IMG/VR virus record: IMGVR_UViG_3300044858_001239
Span: 1-46,855 of that record
Origin: a virus
Direction: 5' to 3' (one strand)
Length of the DNA stretch: 46,855 nt
The notes under the pieces were generated by a model. It did not search any database. It was given only the letters and a program-made list of their open reading frames with translations, and had not been told where the DNA came from. Shown piece after piece: positions 23,752 to 31,234 of the stretch; within the stretch, counting starts at the first letter, position 1; every line of letters starts with the position of its first letter. The position numbers and the translations under genes are program-made.

Positions 23752-24548
23752 AGAGCCTCCTTGTTAAAAAGTTTTACAACATTGATACCCCAACTACCTG
23801 GCGGTATGGTTGCACCAGCAGGTATCCGGTGATACTTAAACGGTTCTTCATCACGGTAGATCTCTTCCAAATACTCTCTTCTAATTAGGTCAAACAAAGT
23901 CTTTCTATTAGTGTCGCCACGCAATACGCCAGCACGCGTCCAAGACTCTTTTAAGATTTCTCTTTGATAACCTATGCGGCAGAAGTTAACGAACGGATCG
24001 TCCCTTGTCTCTCTGTCTTTTGAGGCTTCAATGATCTGTTTCTCGTCTGATGCCATGAAGAAAGCTTTGATCATGTTTATCTCAGGCTCTACTCTTTCGC
24101 GGATAACTTTAGTCTTAGCTCTGTCTAACATTGCGACTTCTATCTCGTATGGTGTTGTAGCGTGAACCGTACGAGTTTTAAGATCAAACCGTAGACCATC
24201 AAAGATCAAGTACTCTTTCTTGTCTCCAGGCACGGATGCTACGACGCCACCTTTCTCGCCGCGTATGTTTACGCTAAAACTAGGCCAGAACATACTAGTA
24301 AGTAGCATGTTGTCACCGTTGCCGTAGTGTGCGGTTACGAACTCCACAGACTCATCTTCATGTACATGGCACAGAAGGGAGTTGTAGTAGTAAACATCGG
24401 CACGATTGCCGTGCCAACGAAAGTTACGACCCTTGTACTTACGGTTGCCAAGCGGGAAGATATTTGTAGTACCACGGTACGGCTTGACCGTGGCGGCGAT
24501 CTTCTTCAATGAAGCAAAGCTAGTTTGTTCACAATCTCTAAAACTCAT
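23748..24548 (-). CDS. Hypothetical protein of the MoxR/VWA block, 266 aa
   Basis: A 266-residue protein directly after the VWA-metallopeptidase gene. The N-terminal half is beta-rich with many aromatics (NFRWHGNRADVYYYNSLLCHVHED), the second half helical (ETRDDPFVNFCRIGYQREIL). It ends with a WGINVVKLF strand. The preserved adjacency to MoxR, VWA and two further orphans suggests a dedicated partner. No family or catalytic motif is recognised. Confidence 0.68.
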   Translation of the reverse strand: MSFRDCEQTSFASLKKIAATVKPYRGTTNIFPLGNRKYKGRNFRWHGNRADVYYYNSLLCHVHEDESVEFVTAHYGNGDNMLLTSMFWPSFSVNIRGEKGGVVASVPGDKKEYLIFDGLRFDLKTRTVHATTPYEIEVAMLDRAKTKVIRERVEPEINMIKAFFMASDEKQIIEASKDRETRDDPFVNFCRIGYQREILKESWTRAGVLRGDTNRKTLFDLIRREYLEEIYRDEEPFKYHRIPAGATIPPGSWGINVVKLFNKEAL

Positions 24549-24549
24549 A

Positions 24550-25815
24550 TCACACCTCCTTCTCTACAAAGACTTTTTTACCAACAGGCGGCACGAAGTT
24601 TTTATTCTGCGTGACCATCCACAAGACCGGTGCGGCGTGGTTCCAATTGATGCTGCTCTCCACATGACCATCGGTGAAGACCACGACACACTCGGCGTTT
24701 ACTGACTTCTTGATTAAGTATTCACTGACAGATGAAACCTTAGTTCCGCCGCCACCCACGGGTTTGAGTGCCGTAGCGATACTCTGGTAGTTGCCTTTGA
24801 AGTTCTGCTCTGCGTGAACCTTGGTGTCCCACCACAAAACGCGCACAGCTTCAGGCGAGACAGAATCGCAAATAGAGACCAGTTCTCCGGCAAACTCTGC
24901 GAGTTCCTTGCCACCGATAGACCCGCTAGTGTCAATAGCAACGACAATCTCACCCACACTCTCGCTGATCGTGGCTGGCATGTAGACATCGTTAGCCACC
25001 AGACGCCGGTTGAACTTGCGCCATGTGTACTCGTCCTTGCCTACCGTGTGTGATGTGATGAAATCACGCATGACCTCACGCCAGTTGATCTTCGGCTCAA
25101 GCAGTTCCTCAATGCTTCTATCCTTTTTAGCACCGAGGATGCCAGCCAGTATGCCGCCCTGACGCAAGGCTCTGTCGATCTTCTCGCCCATCTCCTTCTC
25201 GTCTAGTTCAGCACCAGCCTCGATGTCATGCTCATCGAACTGCGGCTCGTTGCCTAGGTTCTTCAGTAGCTGATCAATGTCTGTCTGCTGAGGTTTGTCT
25301 GACTTGTCGCTATTTAGCGTTTCACCTGACCCTGAACCCTTACCTTGCGAACCACCTTGCTTGTCAAGTTCCTGCTTGCGTTTGCGTAGATAGTCAAACA
25401 CTTGAACGACTGACCAGTCTCTGAATTGTAGATTCCACAGCGCACCAGGGGGTAACTGCACCTCTTTGATGTCTAGCCTGACGATCATGTCATTGACCAC
25501 AAAGTCTGCGGCACAGTTTGCTATCTGCCTATCTTCGTGGAAGAGACGCTTGTGGTGCGTCACATGCCGGTAGAACACATGACCGTTCTCGTGCATGATC
25601 AAGCCGTTGACCTGCGCATCGTCAAGACCTTCCATGAACTTAGCGCCGTAACGCTTGTTCAGACCGTCGGTGTACGCAGTGGGCACATTCTCCTCTACGC
25701 TTGAGTTGCCCAACAAGATCACACCAGAAAGCATGGCGATCTTGGGGTGACGGAGCAGGAAGTTGTGACACCGAGTCAGCCTCTCCCTCTGCTTCTCTAC
25801 TATGTTTGTTTTCAT
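24550..25815 (-). CDS. VWA-like protein with zincin metallopeptidase domain (DUF2201 type)
   Basis: A 421-residue protein with TAAGGAGG before ATG. The N-terminal domain has the metallopeptidase motif H75-E-N-G-H79 (LIMHENGHVFYRH). A low-complexity linker (KQGGSQGKGSGSGET) contains a copy of the dispersed repeat. The C-terminal VWA-like domain keeps MIDAS residues: DTSGS (295-299), the GGGGTKV threonine and FTDG (~377). This is the architecture of DUF2201 proteins that pair with MoxR-type AAA+ ATPases. The next upstream gene is exactly such an ATPase, so the two probably form a chaperone or metal-insertion machine (RavA-ViaA or CobS-CobT style). The target in a phage infection is unknown. Confidence 0.88.
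   Translation of the reverse strand: MKTNIVEKQRERLTRCHNFLLRHPKIAMLSGVILLGNSSVEENVPTAYTDGLNKRYGAKFMEGLDDAQVNGLIMHENGHVFYRHVTHHKRLFHEDRQIANCAADFVVNDMIVRLDIKEVQLPPGALWNLQFRDWSVVQVFDYLRKRKQELDKQGGSQGKGSGSGETLNSDKSDKPQQTDIDQLLKNLGNEPQFDEHDIEAGAELDEKEMGEKIDRALRQGGILAGILGAKKDRSIEELLEPKINWREVMRDFITSHTVGKDEYTWRKFNRRLVANDVYMPATISESVGEIVVAIDTSGSIGGKELAEFAGELVSICDSVSPEAVRVLWWDTKVHAEQNFKGNYQSIATALKPVGGGGTKVSSVSEYLIKKSVNAECVVVFTDGHVESSINWNHAAPVLWMVTQNKNFVPPVGKKVFVEKEV
25311..25339 (-). repeat. Dispersed palindromic element, in-frame copy inside the VWA gene
   Basis: The + strand reads TATTTAGC then GTTTCA-N8-TGAACC (core 25319-25338). In the coding strand it is read as Ser-Gly-Ser-Gly-Glu-Thr-Leu-Asn, the same phase and nearly the same peptide as the copy inside DNA polymerase. 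It lies in the disordered linker of the protein, where an insertion would be tolerated. Confidence 0.58.
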
Positions 25816-25825
25816 GCTTACCTCC

Positions 25826-26899
25826 TTAGATCAGGTGATGATTCTCAAGCGCCCACTTCTGTACCTCTGGGTTAGTACGGGCGAACTTGGCCTTGGAACT
25901 ACGCAACAACACAACAAACCACACAGACTGCACCTCTTGGCTCTTGATGCGATTGATGAACCGCTGGAACTTATTGAGCGCATCCTGACTGTCGATATGG
26001 TCAATGGCCTGGAAGATCATCAACAGAAGCGGTGCGACATCATCTTCATTGGGCAGTGGTACGCCTTCAGGATTCTTTATGACATCTTCGATCTTCGTAA
26101 CCTTAGACTCCATCGAGATGAACGCAGTCATATCTCTCGCCGCTCGTTCGCCGATAGTGCCAGCCAGTAATCCAAGAGTTATGTCCTCAGACAGTCTGGC
26201 CTTCACAACAAAGTCAGCCTTGTGCAATGACCGTGGAGATACGAAAGACATCTTGGTCATTGACGGCTGGAAGATATACGGATTGTCTGCTTGGTCCTCG
26301 TCCATGTAAGACTTCAGCATCCGTGGGTACATCGCCACAGTTGCACGAACCACCGTGCTGATACCCGCATCAGTCGCCCAGCCCAGCCACTCACGCATCG
26401 TTGGCTTGCTCATCTTCACGATAGCTAGCCGGTTCGCCGTGTGTGCTGGCAGTGAGTCACCCACACCATCGCTTGTATTGTTAGATGTTGCGAACACGAA
26501 AGACCCTTTGGGCAGAGGCTCGTCACCCACCGTACGTTCTAGATACATCCGTGTGTAGATCGGCTGCATCAGCTTGGGAACCTTCAGCGCCTCGTCGATC
26601 ATGATGACCTTCTTCTTGCCGTTACCCATCTTGAACAGTGACGCCACGTAATACTCCAGCGCCTTGGTCTCATGGTTGGGAATGCTTGCGGCAATGTCCA
26701 TCATTTCTTTGTTGGGACCGTCAACATAGATGAAGTCATACTCCTCGGTTCCCATCTCACGCTCAAGGTCGTGCAGGATGGCAGTCTTGCCACAGCCAGG
26801 CTCGGACAAGATCATCACAGTTACATCCATGCCAATGGCTTTGATAGCCTCTTTGACTTGGTCACGGGTAAGGGTGGGGTAAGTTGTAATAGCAGACAT
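25826..26899 (-). CDS. MoxR-like AAA+ ATPase
   Basis: A 357-residue ATPase starting MSAITTYPTL; AAGGAGG six bases upstream fixes this start over one 24 codons earlier. Walker A is SEPGCGKT (~30-37), Walker B VIMIDEA (~97-103), followed by a sensor FATSNNTSDGVGDSLPAH and an arginine-bearing segment. The fold and lid match MoxR/CobS-type chaperone ATPases, which act with VWA proteins to remodel complexes or insert metals. The VWA partner is the next gene. The RBS region matches that of three other early genes (GGAGGTATCACATG type), suggesting matched expression. Confidence 0.9.
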   Translation of the reverse strand: MSAITTYPTLTRDQVKEAIKAIGMDVTVMILSEPGCGKTAILHDLEREMGTEEYDFIYVDGPNKEMMDIAASIPNHETKALEYYVASLFKMGNGKKKVIMIDEALKVPKLMQPIYTRMYLERTVGDEPLPKGSFVFATSNNTSDGVGDSLPAHTANRLAIVKMSKPTMREWLGWATDAGISTVVRATVAMYPRMLKSYMDEDQADNPYIFQPSMTKMSFVSPRSLHKADFVVKARLSEDITLGLLAGTIGERAARDMTAFISMESKVTKIEDVIKNPEGVPLPNEDDVAPLLLMIFQAIDHIDSQDALNKFQRFINRIKSQEVQSVWFVVLLRSSKAKFARTNPEVQKWALENHHLI

Positions 26900-26910
26900 G
26901 TGATACCTCC

Positions 26911-27117
26911 TTATTTGATGGTTGAATACTTCTTGACTAACTTCTGAATAAACTTCTTTTCGTATGCCCAACGACTGTCATCATCCATGTAGTACTCACC
27001 GAGACCTTCGTGTGGGCCATGCTTTTTACGCATGTCTTTCTCAAACTGCATACCTATTTTCCAGTACCCATCGTCTAAGTCTTCCCAGACTTTTTTCCAA
27101 TCAATCACTATCCTCAT
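26911..27117 (-). CDS. Small charged hypothetical protein
   Basis: A 68-residue protein with TAGGAGGTATCAC before ATG. It is rich in Trp, Tyr, Asp and Lys (WKKVWEDLDDGYWKIGM, GEYYMDDDSRW) and mostly helical. It sits between the DUF3150-like and MoxR genes. It might be an adaptor of that module, but no family is recognised. Confidence 0.65.
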   Translation of the reverse strand: MRIVIDWKKVWEDLDDGYWKIGMQFEKDMRKKHGPHEGLGEYYMDDDSRWAYEKKFIQKLVKKYSTIK

Positions 27118-27139
27118 GTGATACCTCCTAGTTAGTGAT

Positions 27140-28024
27140 TCAGGCTAGGGTGATGTTGAATTTAGAGAGGATGTCATCCATCCCATCCTTCACGGTGGCA
27201 CGCACGGCATCAGAGTCTCGGATGTCGTCAGCCGTCAAGTTACCTATTACTCGCATCGCGTCCTTTCTCATATCGTCAAGTACTTCATCGTTGGTCACAT
27301 TGAACTTCTCTAACATTGAGCATAGCTCCTTGACCTGATTAAGCGTCGAGTCATACACCTTGGGCTTGCGCTTGCCTTCTTCTGGCTCACTACACGCATG
27401 GGCCACACGCTTAATTAAATCTGTCAGTTGCTCACCCACAGTACGCATGATGCCCCGCACCGCATCCGTAGCACACCGCTCGTAGTGTTGCTTCAGATCT
27501 TCAGCGATATCCTCGGCGATAGCACACCGGAAGTCATTTGCGGCTACGGGCTGGATGTTCAAGTGCATAGAGAACCGATTACCTATCTCAGCCACAGACG
27601 GGTACTCAGAACTGTCGAACATGTCGCCTTGCTTGAATGCCATCTCAGCAATGATGTCGGGATAGCGGCGCTTGAACTCTTCGATAAGTATTGTGTGTTC
27701 AGCCTCAAACTCACGCCACTCTTGCTTGTACTTATCAATCATGACAAAGGGCAGGATGCGGTTGTCACCAGCCCAGTCGTATGTGCGGCGCTTGTTCCAG
27801 TTGTAGATTGACTGACGGTGCAGCAAGATCTTCTTGTGGGTTGGGTCATCTGCCAAAAGATTCTTGGTGAACTTACCCGCAGAACGCGAGGCTTTGTATG
27901 CGTCTGTCACCTCACCAGAGATGCGTTTGTCCTGTTTTGTTGCAGACCACACACGCACATCGACGTTGACAACGAGTGAACTAGTAGCAAGAGACAAAAG
28001 ATAGTCAGGTTTCTGAAGTTCCAT
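27140..28024 (-). CDS. DUF3150-like protein of the MoxR/VWA module
   Basis: A 294-residue protein from ATG 28024, two bases after a microprotein stop (TGAAATG). The N-terminus VRVWSATKQDKRISGEV, then SAGKFTKNLL and NRILPFVMIDKYKQEW, matches my memory of the DUF3150 family, which is encoded beside MoxR ATPases in phages and plasmids. The C-terminal part is helical. It probably completes a MoxR-VWA complex; the biochemical role is unknown. A longer start 13 codons up would run through the microprotein and is rejected. Confidence 0.75.
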   Translation of the reverse strand: MELQKPDYLLSLATSSLVVNVDVRVWSATKQDKRISGEVTDAYKASRSAGKFTKNLLADDPTHKKILLHRQSIYNWNKRRTYDWAGDNRILPFVMIDKYKQEWREFEAEHTILIEEFKRRYPDIIAEMAFKQGDMFDSSEYPSVAEIGNRFSMHLNIQPVAANDFRCAIAEDIAEDLKQHYERCATDAVRGIMRTVGEQLTDLIKRVAHACSEPEEGKRKPKVYDSTLNQVKELCSMLEKFNVTNDEVLDDMRKDAMRVIGNLTADDIRDSDAVRATVKDGMDDILSKFNITLA

Positions 28025-28025
28025 T

Positions 28026-28109
28026 TCACACCCCCATGATGTTGAGATAAAGGATACCGGCACAGATAGCCAGCACGATGAAGTAAAAGATAAAGATCAT
28101 TTGACCCAC
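28026..28109 (-). CDS. 27-residue single-span membrane microprotein
   Basis: Too short for ordinary ORF calling. From GTG 28109 the frame reads 27 residues, almost all hydrophobic (MIFIFYFIVLAICAGILYL), ending GV-stop two bases before the DUF3150-like ATG. GGAGG lies 7 bases before the GTG. The spacing and coupling match the surrounding genes, and the region would otherwise be a gap. A role at the inner membrane (toxin-like, holin-like or regulator) is possible but not shown. Confidence 0.62.
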   Translation of the reverse strand: MGQMIFIFYFIVLAICAGILYLNIMGV

Positions 28110-28111
28110 GG

Positions 28112-28411
28112 TTACACCTCCATAAGTTCGTTAGGTACTTCGACTTCGTCACCGAGTCGGCTTGCGACATAGCACCGCATGGCGGCAATGAGTGGGGTCG
28201 GGCCTATTGCTTCGGAAATAGCAGGGTCTTCAATGCGTGTAGCAAGCCACCCCTCATCCCAAGTGTCTAGTGCTATTCTTTCCCGCTCAATGATCGGCCC
28301 ACCTTGTACCCAGTCGGTTGAAAACATAGGGGTGAACGGGTCATCGCAACACTCCTCTATTTGATTCACCGCCCAGTCAAGTGCGGCACCTTGTAGTTCA
28401 CTTGTTTTCAT
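28112..28411 (-). CDS. DUF2591-family phage protein
   Basis: A 99-residue protein with AAGGAGG before ATG. The family signature is clear: KTSELQGAALDWAVNQIEE, STDWVQGGPIIERERI and GPTPLIAAMRCYVASRLGDEVEVP. Members are widespread in phages and prophages (NinX-like genes) and lack a known activity. It precedes the membrane microprotein in the transcript. Confidence 0.88.
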   Translation of the reverse strand: MKTSELQGAALDWAVNQIEECCDDPFTPMFSTDWVQGGPIIERERIALDTWDEGWLATRIEDPAISEAIGPTPLIAAMRCYVASRLGDEVEVPNELMEV

Positions 28412-28422
28412 CTCACGCCTCC

Positions 28423-28800
28423 TTAGTTAACCCGAAGTATTGTGATCTCGGTTCTGTCTGCATTGAACTCAGTCATGTAGTTCTTAGACCCAAACAATCT
28501 ACGACCTGAGTTGCACACGACTGAGCGCATGGTGTCAGGGTGGTACTTGCATGGGATCGTCGCCGTCTGCCCAGGCTCAAGCGGGGCGATGTACTCATTA
28601 ACATATTCAGACGGCTCACCCCTCTTTGCCTCAGGGTTGCGAGTTTTAACGTTTATGGTCTTAACTTTCTTCTGCGGCTCGATGATGCCGTTGGGGTCGT
28701 GCAGTACTACTTCACCGTCAGCAAGAATAACTTTGAACGATGCGCCACTGTTGCGCAGAAATGTGAGTTGCGACTCCGTCGCTTTGCGGATGATGTTCAT
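28423..28800 (-). CDS. Hypothetical beta-rich protein
   Basis: A 125-residue protein rich in strands (FKVILADGEVVLHDPNGI, KVKTINVKTRNPEA, GQTATIPCKYHPD), resembling a small double-barrel. The RBS AGGAG is rather far from the ATG (about 12 bases), so expression may be modest. No family is recognised. Confidence 0.65.
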   Translation of the reverse strand: MNIIRKATESQLTFLRNSGASFKVILADGEVVLHDPNGIIEPQKKVKTINVKTRNPEAKRGEPSEYVNEYIAPLEPGQTATIPCKYHPDTMRSVVCNSGRRLFGSKNYMTEFNADRTEITILRVN

Positions 28801-28807
28801 GATGGTT

Positions 28808-29065
28808 TCACTCTCCTATGAAATAACAATTAAAGGTCTTGGCTGGGACATCCACGAAGTAGTGGTTCTCGCACATGCTCGTTGCTTGCACCGTACTCTT
28901 GAACTCGTCCCATCCGGTCACGTAGTAGGTCTTACCGCGTATGTCTACAACGATGTCACCTACTTCTAACTGCTCGGTCTTACCGTTCAAGTACTTCCTC
29001 ATTAACTTCATTGGCATCATACGAACCTCTCTTTCTTTAATGTCTTGCTCTGTCCACAAATTCAT
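28808..29065 (-). CDS. Hypothetical SH3-like small protein
   Basis: An 85-residue frame. ATG 29065 overlaps the upstream stop as ATGA, but GAGAGG lies five bases before an internal ATG at 29020 (MMPMKLMRKYLNG), so a 70-residue product is equally possible. The core LEVGDIVVDIRGKTYYVTGWDEF reads as a small beta barrel. Unknown function. Confidence 0.6.
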   Translation of the reverse strand: MNLWTEQDIKEREVRMMPMKLMRKYLNGKTEQLEVGDIVVDIRGKTYYVTGWDEFKSTVQATSMCENHYFVDVPAKTFNCYFIGE

Positions 29066-29385
29066 GGCCTACCGTCACTTCCTACCCAGCCCATACCTAC
29101 GTAATCACTTGGGTCTTCGTAGTTATCAACCATGTCTATGTAATCAGCGATAGTCCACACGGGCTTCTGCTTGCCATCGAACCCGAACGCTCTCCACTTG
29201 TACAACGCGAACGGCACGCATGAGTGATGCTCACCTCCTTTCATGGCATTAACCAGCCGCCAATTCCAATGCTTTGTTACTCGGTTGGAATGGTTGTATG
29301 CCCATGTCCACGGCTGTGGTCGTTTCTGTACCCGTTTTTTTACAAATCTGCTCCAGGGTTGTGGGCGCTTGCTGAATCTGTTCAT
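29062..29385 (-). CDS. Basic hypothetical protein with repeated RPQPW motif
   Basis: A 107-residue protein from ATG 29385 (GAGGAGG upstream). The N-terminus repeats KRPQPW twice (FSKRPQPWSRF, QKRPQPWTWA) and is rich in Arg and Trp, suggesting RNA or DNA contact. The C-terminal half is more acidic (IADYIDMVDNYEDPSDY). No family is recognised. Confidence 0.62.
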   Translation of the reverse strand: MNRFSKRPQPWSRFVKKRVQKRPQPWTWAYNHSNRVTKHWNWRLVNAMKGGEHHSCVPFALYKWRAFGFDGKQKPVWTIADYIDMVDNYEDPSDYVGMGWVGSDGRP

Positions 29386-29386
29386 C

Positions 29387-29542
29387 TCACACCTCCTCGT
29401 CTTTAGCTGACACAAAGATTTCTAACGATCCACCTAAACACTCTTCTGCATAGATGGTGTCGATCTTCCCCTCGTCGTTCATCTTCTTGAGCATCTCCAT
29501 CAGTTGCTCAAATGTGACGATGTTTTGTTTGAACACGCTCAT
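29387..29542 (-). CDS. Small early protein, 51 aa
   Basis: Below the length of standard ORF lists. From ATG 29542 (AGGAGGG upstream) the frame gives 51 residues: MSVFKQNIVTFEQLMEMLKK, an acidic segment NDEGKIDT, and a beta strand SLEIFVSAKD. The stop is separated by one base from the next ATG (TGAGATG). The coupling and coding character support a real gene; no function is known. Confidence 0.68.
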   Translation of the reverse strand: MSVFKQNIVTFEQLMEMLKKMNDEGKIDTIYAEECLGGSLEIFVSAKDEEV

Positions 29543-29543
29543 C

Positions 29544-29720
29544 TCACGATCCCTCCTTAAAAGAAACTACAGGTTTGCAATAGATACGGGCGTACCTCAA
29601 GTCTTCGCTTTCACCAGGAAACACCACTCGTGCATACCGCTCGGCTTCGATCTTTGTCTCAAACACATGAGAAACAAGATGAAACCCTTCGCCTTCGTCC
29701 ACATACCAAATCTCGCTCAT
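29544..29720 (-). CDS. Small early protein, 58 aa
   Basis: From ATG 29720, with the same GGAGGGATCGTGAG leader as the next gene. It opens MSEIWYVDEGEGFHLVSHVF and continues with ETKIEAERYARVVFPGE and RYARIYCKPVVSF, a compact alpha/beta shape. The ATG overlaps the stop of the zinc-finger gene. Shared leaders with its neighbour suggest a local duplication of the translation-initiation region. Unknown function. Confidence 0.68.
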   Translation of the reverse strand: MSEIWYVDEGEGFHLVSHVFETKIEAERYARVVFPGESEDLRYARIYCKPVVSFKEGS

Positions 29721-29932
29721 CTCACGATCCCTCCTTTGTTGTTGATACCCACCAAGTCTTCACGATTAAATGCAGGGAAGTAGTGACCCTTGTGCATCGG
29801 CACGACAGTGAACTGCACCATCCGCGCACTCTTCTCCCCACACGCCATGCACATGACTGGCTTGCCCTCTGCCACAAGCCACGCGGCACGGCGACTATCT
29901 ACGTCTTCACCACAGTGTGAACAGCTATTCAT
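29717..29932 (-). CDS. DksA/TraR-like C4 zinc-finger protein
   Basis: A 71-residue protein from ATG 29932 (GAGGAG upstream). CSHCGEDVDSRRAAWLVAEG and CMACGEKSAR form a C-x2-C ... C-x2-C zinc finger like that of short TraR/DksA proteins, which insert into the RNA polymerase secondary channel in phages and plasmids. The remainder is beta-rich. An RNA polymerase role is an attractive early-gene function, but zinc ribbon of another kind remains possible. Confidence 0.65.
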   Translation of the reverse strand: MNSCSHCGEDVDSRRAAWLVAEGKPVMCMACGEKSARMVQFTVVPMHKGHYFPAFNREDLVGINNKGGIVR

Positions 29933-30395
29933 CGTCCTTCTCCTCGTCGAAACAATCGTATGAGACATTCAGATATGCACTTCTTCGCACATCCAATATC
30001 TCCCACATCTCAAAGTAAGTCTTAGCTTCTTCGTCTACTTCTACATCGTTGTAGTCTTCGCCAATACGCACGAACCTGTAGTTACCGGTGTAGTACTCAT
30101 TGGCTTTCTTTAAAACTTCCTGATGCCACTTGACGTCTGCAAAGGAGTCGTACCACTTGACATCCTCCACCTCAAACAACATAAGCAGGGCTGAACCGGA
30201 CCACTTGATGAGTCTGTCTTCGTTCGCATATGTGTGAGTACGCATTACGTTTAGTGGTGTAGACGCATCGGATACTGAGATGGTGTGTTTGTTCTTCACC
30301 CAGTCCTGAAACGCTATGTAGTCGGCAAACGCTTTCTCGGGTTGGTCGTTGTGGTAGAACTTCACGACATAGGCCACATCTGATCTGTATCCCAT
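29925..30395 (-). CDS. Conserved phage protein of unknown function (MGYRSDVAY family)
   Basis: A 156-residue protein with GGAGGGACTAG before ATG. The opening MGYRSDVAYVVKF is a recurring phage and bacterial sequence without assigned function. It continues with acidic alpha/beta segments (SALLMLFEVEDVKWYDSF, NYRFVRIGEDYNDVEV). The end overlaps the zinc-finger gene. No catalytic motif is seen. Confidence 0.75.
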   Translation of the reverse strand: MGYRSDVAYVVKFYHNDQPEKAFADYIAFQDWVKNKHTISVSDASTPLNVMRTHTYANEDRLIKWSGSALLMLFEVEDVKWYDSFADVKWHQEVLKKANEYYTGNYRFVRIGEDYNDVEVDEEAKTYFEMWEILDVRRSAYLNVSYDCFDEEKDDE

Positions 30396-30397
30396 CT

Positions 30398-30586
30398 CTA
30401 GTCCCTCCAGAGCTGACCAATCAATAGGCCATCTTCAAAGACATCGTAAAGAAATGCTTTTGTACGCTTGAACGACAAACCACTTTTGCGTTGGTGTGGT
30501 GGCAGTTGTTTGGGTGGTGGGGTGACTGAGTGTTTACGCTTGAGTTGCACACGGTCGGCTTTTGACTGGATGTTGCGGTGTTTCAT
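30398..30586 (-). CDS. First gene of the long early operon, basic 62-aa protein
   Basis: From ATG 30586 with the leader TAGGAGGTATCACC. The product is very basic (MKHRNIQSKADRVQLKRKH, HQRKSGLSFKRTKAF) and ends in an acidic VFEDGLLIGQLW. It is the first translated frame after a 560-base structured leader, so it would be made first from the main early promoter. A nucleic-acid-binding or anti-termination role would fit its position but is inference. Confidence 0.65.
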   Translation of the reverse strand: MKHRNIQSKADRVQLKRKHSVTPPPKQLPPHQRKSGLSFKRTKAFLYDVFEDGLLIGQLWRD

Positions 30587-31147
30587 GGTGATACCTCCTA
30601 GGTTGGGTGTTGATGCAGAGCGCATCAAGGGAAGCACGACCGGCCGGCCATGCTTCCGAAGTTGAACTCTGATGATGTCGTAGAGATACGCTTTTGTGTT
30701 CCCAGCTATTTATGCTGTCACCTGTAGGTGAAAGGTTAGGAACTGAGTCAGGGCCAGATTGCCAGTCTGGTTATGCAGTGCCGCCTCTCATGGGGCGACC
30801 TTGGTGTTGACTGCGCTGACTCTTACATGCCGGTACTGCTCGGTAACTATTTGCTTTTTGCACTGCTTGGCTTTTTGTCGTGTGGACGGGCATACAGGGA
30901 CTACCCTGTTATGGCATTGCGGTTCGTACTGCTCCGTCTTGTGATGCCTGACTTGGTATGGGGTTGCTGTCCCCGCTCCGTAACGGCACACGATAGAGGT
31001 GTGCAAATAGCGTTTCACCCCACCGTGAAATGAGAATGAAACCCTACGCCTACGGCACGCTGGCGTAAAAGACGCCAGACACTAGATTGTTAAAGAACGA
31101 TTCAGCGGGGTGTGAACTGCTAATCAAGAAACAACAAACAACGCCCT
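30587..31147 (-). ncRNA. Highly folded leader of the main early transcript
   Basis: About 560 bases between the early promoter and the first gene hold no convincing frame but at least seven perfect hairpins: 31060-31078, 30986-31004 (GCACAC/GTGTGC), 30894-30909 (ACAGGG/CCCTGT), 30754-30770 (CCAGA/TCTGG), 30718-30731 (TCACCT/AGGTGA), 30630-30657 (GGAAGCA/TGCTTCC) and 30610-30628 (TTGATGC/GCATCAA). A copy of the dispersed palindrome lies at 31012-31031. None has a U-tract. A regulatory leader or stable small RNA is likely. Confidence 0.5.
31060..31099 (-). promoter_or_regulatory. Nut-like anti-termination site (boxA plus hairpin)
   Basis: The minus strand reads CGTTCTTTAACAAT at 31086-31099, one mismatch from the rrn boxA consensus (YGCTCTTTAACA), then seven bases later the perfect hairpin CTGGCGT-CTTTT-ACGCCAG at 31060-31078, in the position of a boxB. 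It lies about 50 bases after the expected start of the main early transcript, the location expected for a NusB/NusE-loaded anti-termination site on a 20-kb operon. Confidence 0.6.
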
Positions 31148-31158
31148 GCCGAAATCGT

Positions 31159-31187
31159 ATTATATCACATATTATGTAATAGCGCAA
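31159..31187 (-). promoter_or_regulatory. Main leftward early promoter, extended -10
   Basis: On the minus strand TTGCGC (31182-31187) is followed after exactly 17 bases by TATAAT (31159-31164), with the extended -10 TGA directly before it. Predicted start is near 31150. The perfect -10 makes this the strongest sigma70-type promoter in the window; it drives the leader and the chain of genes to 9714. Confidence 0.75.
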
Positions 31188-31234
31188 GGCCTTTATCTGA
31201 CTATTTAATTCGTGGGGCCAGGGTCGTGGCGGTG

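Noticed and set aside
30785-31035. Possible tRNA or coding frame in the leader
   Set aside because: No cloverleaf with a T-loop GTTCRA pattern could be built, and the frames have no ribosome sites.
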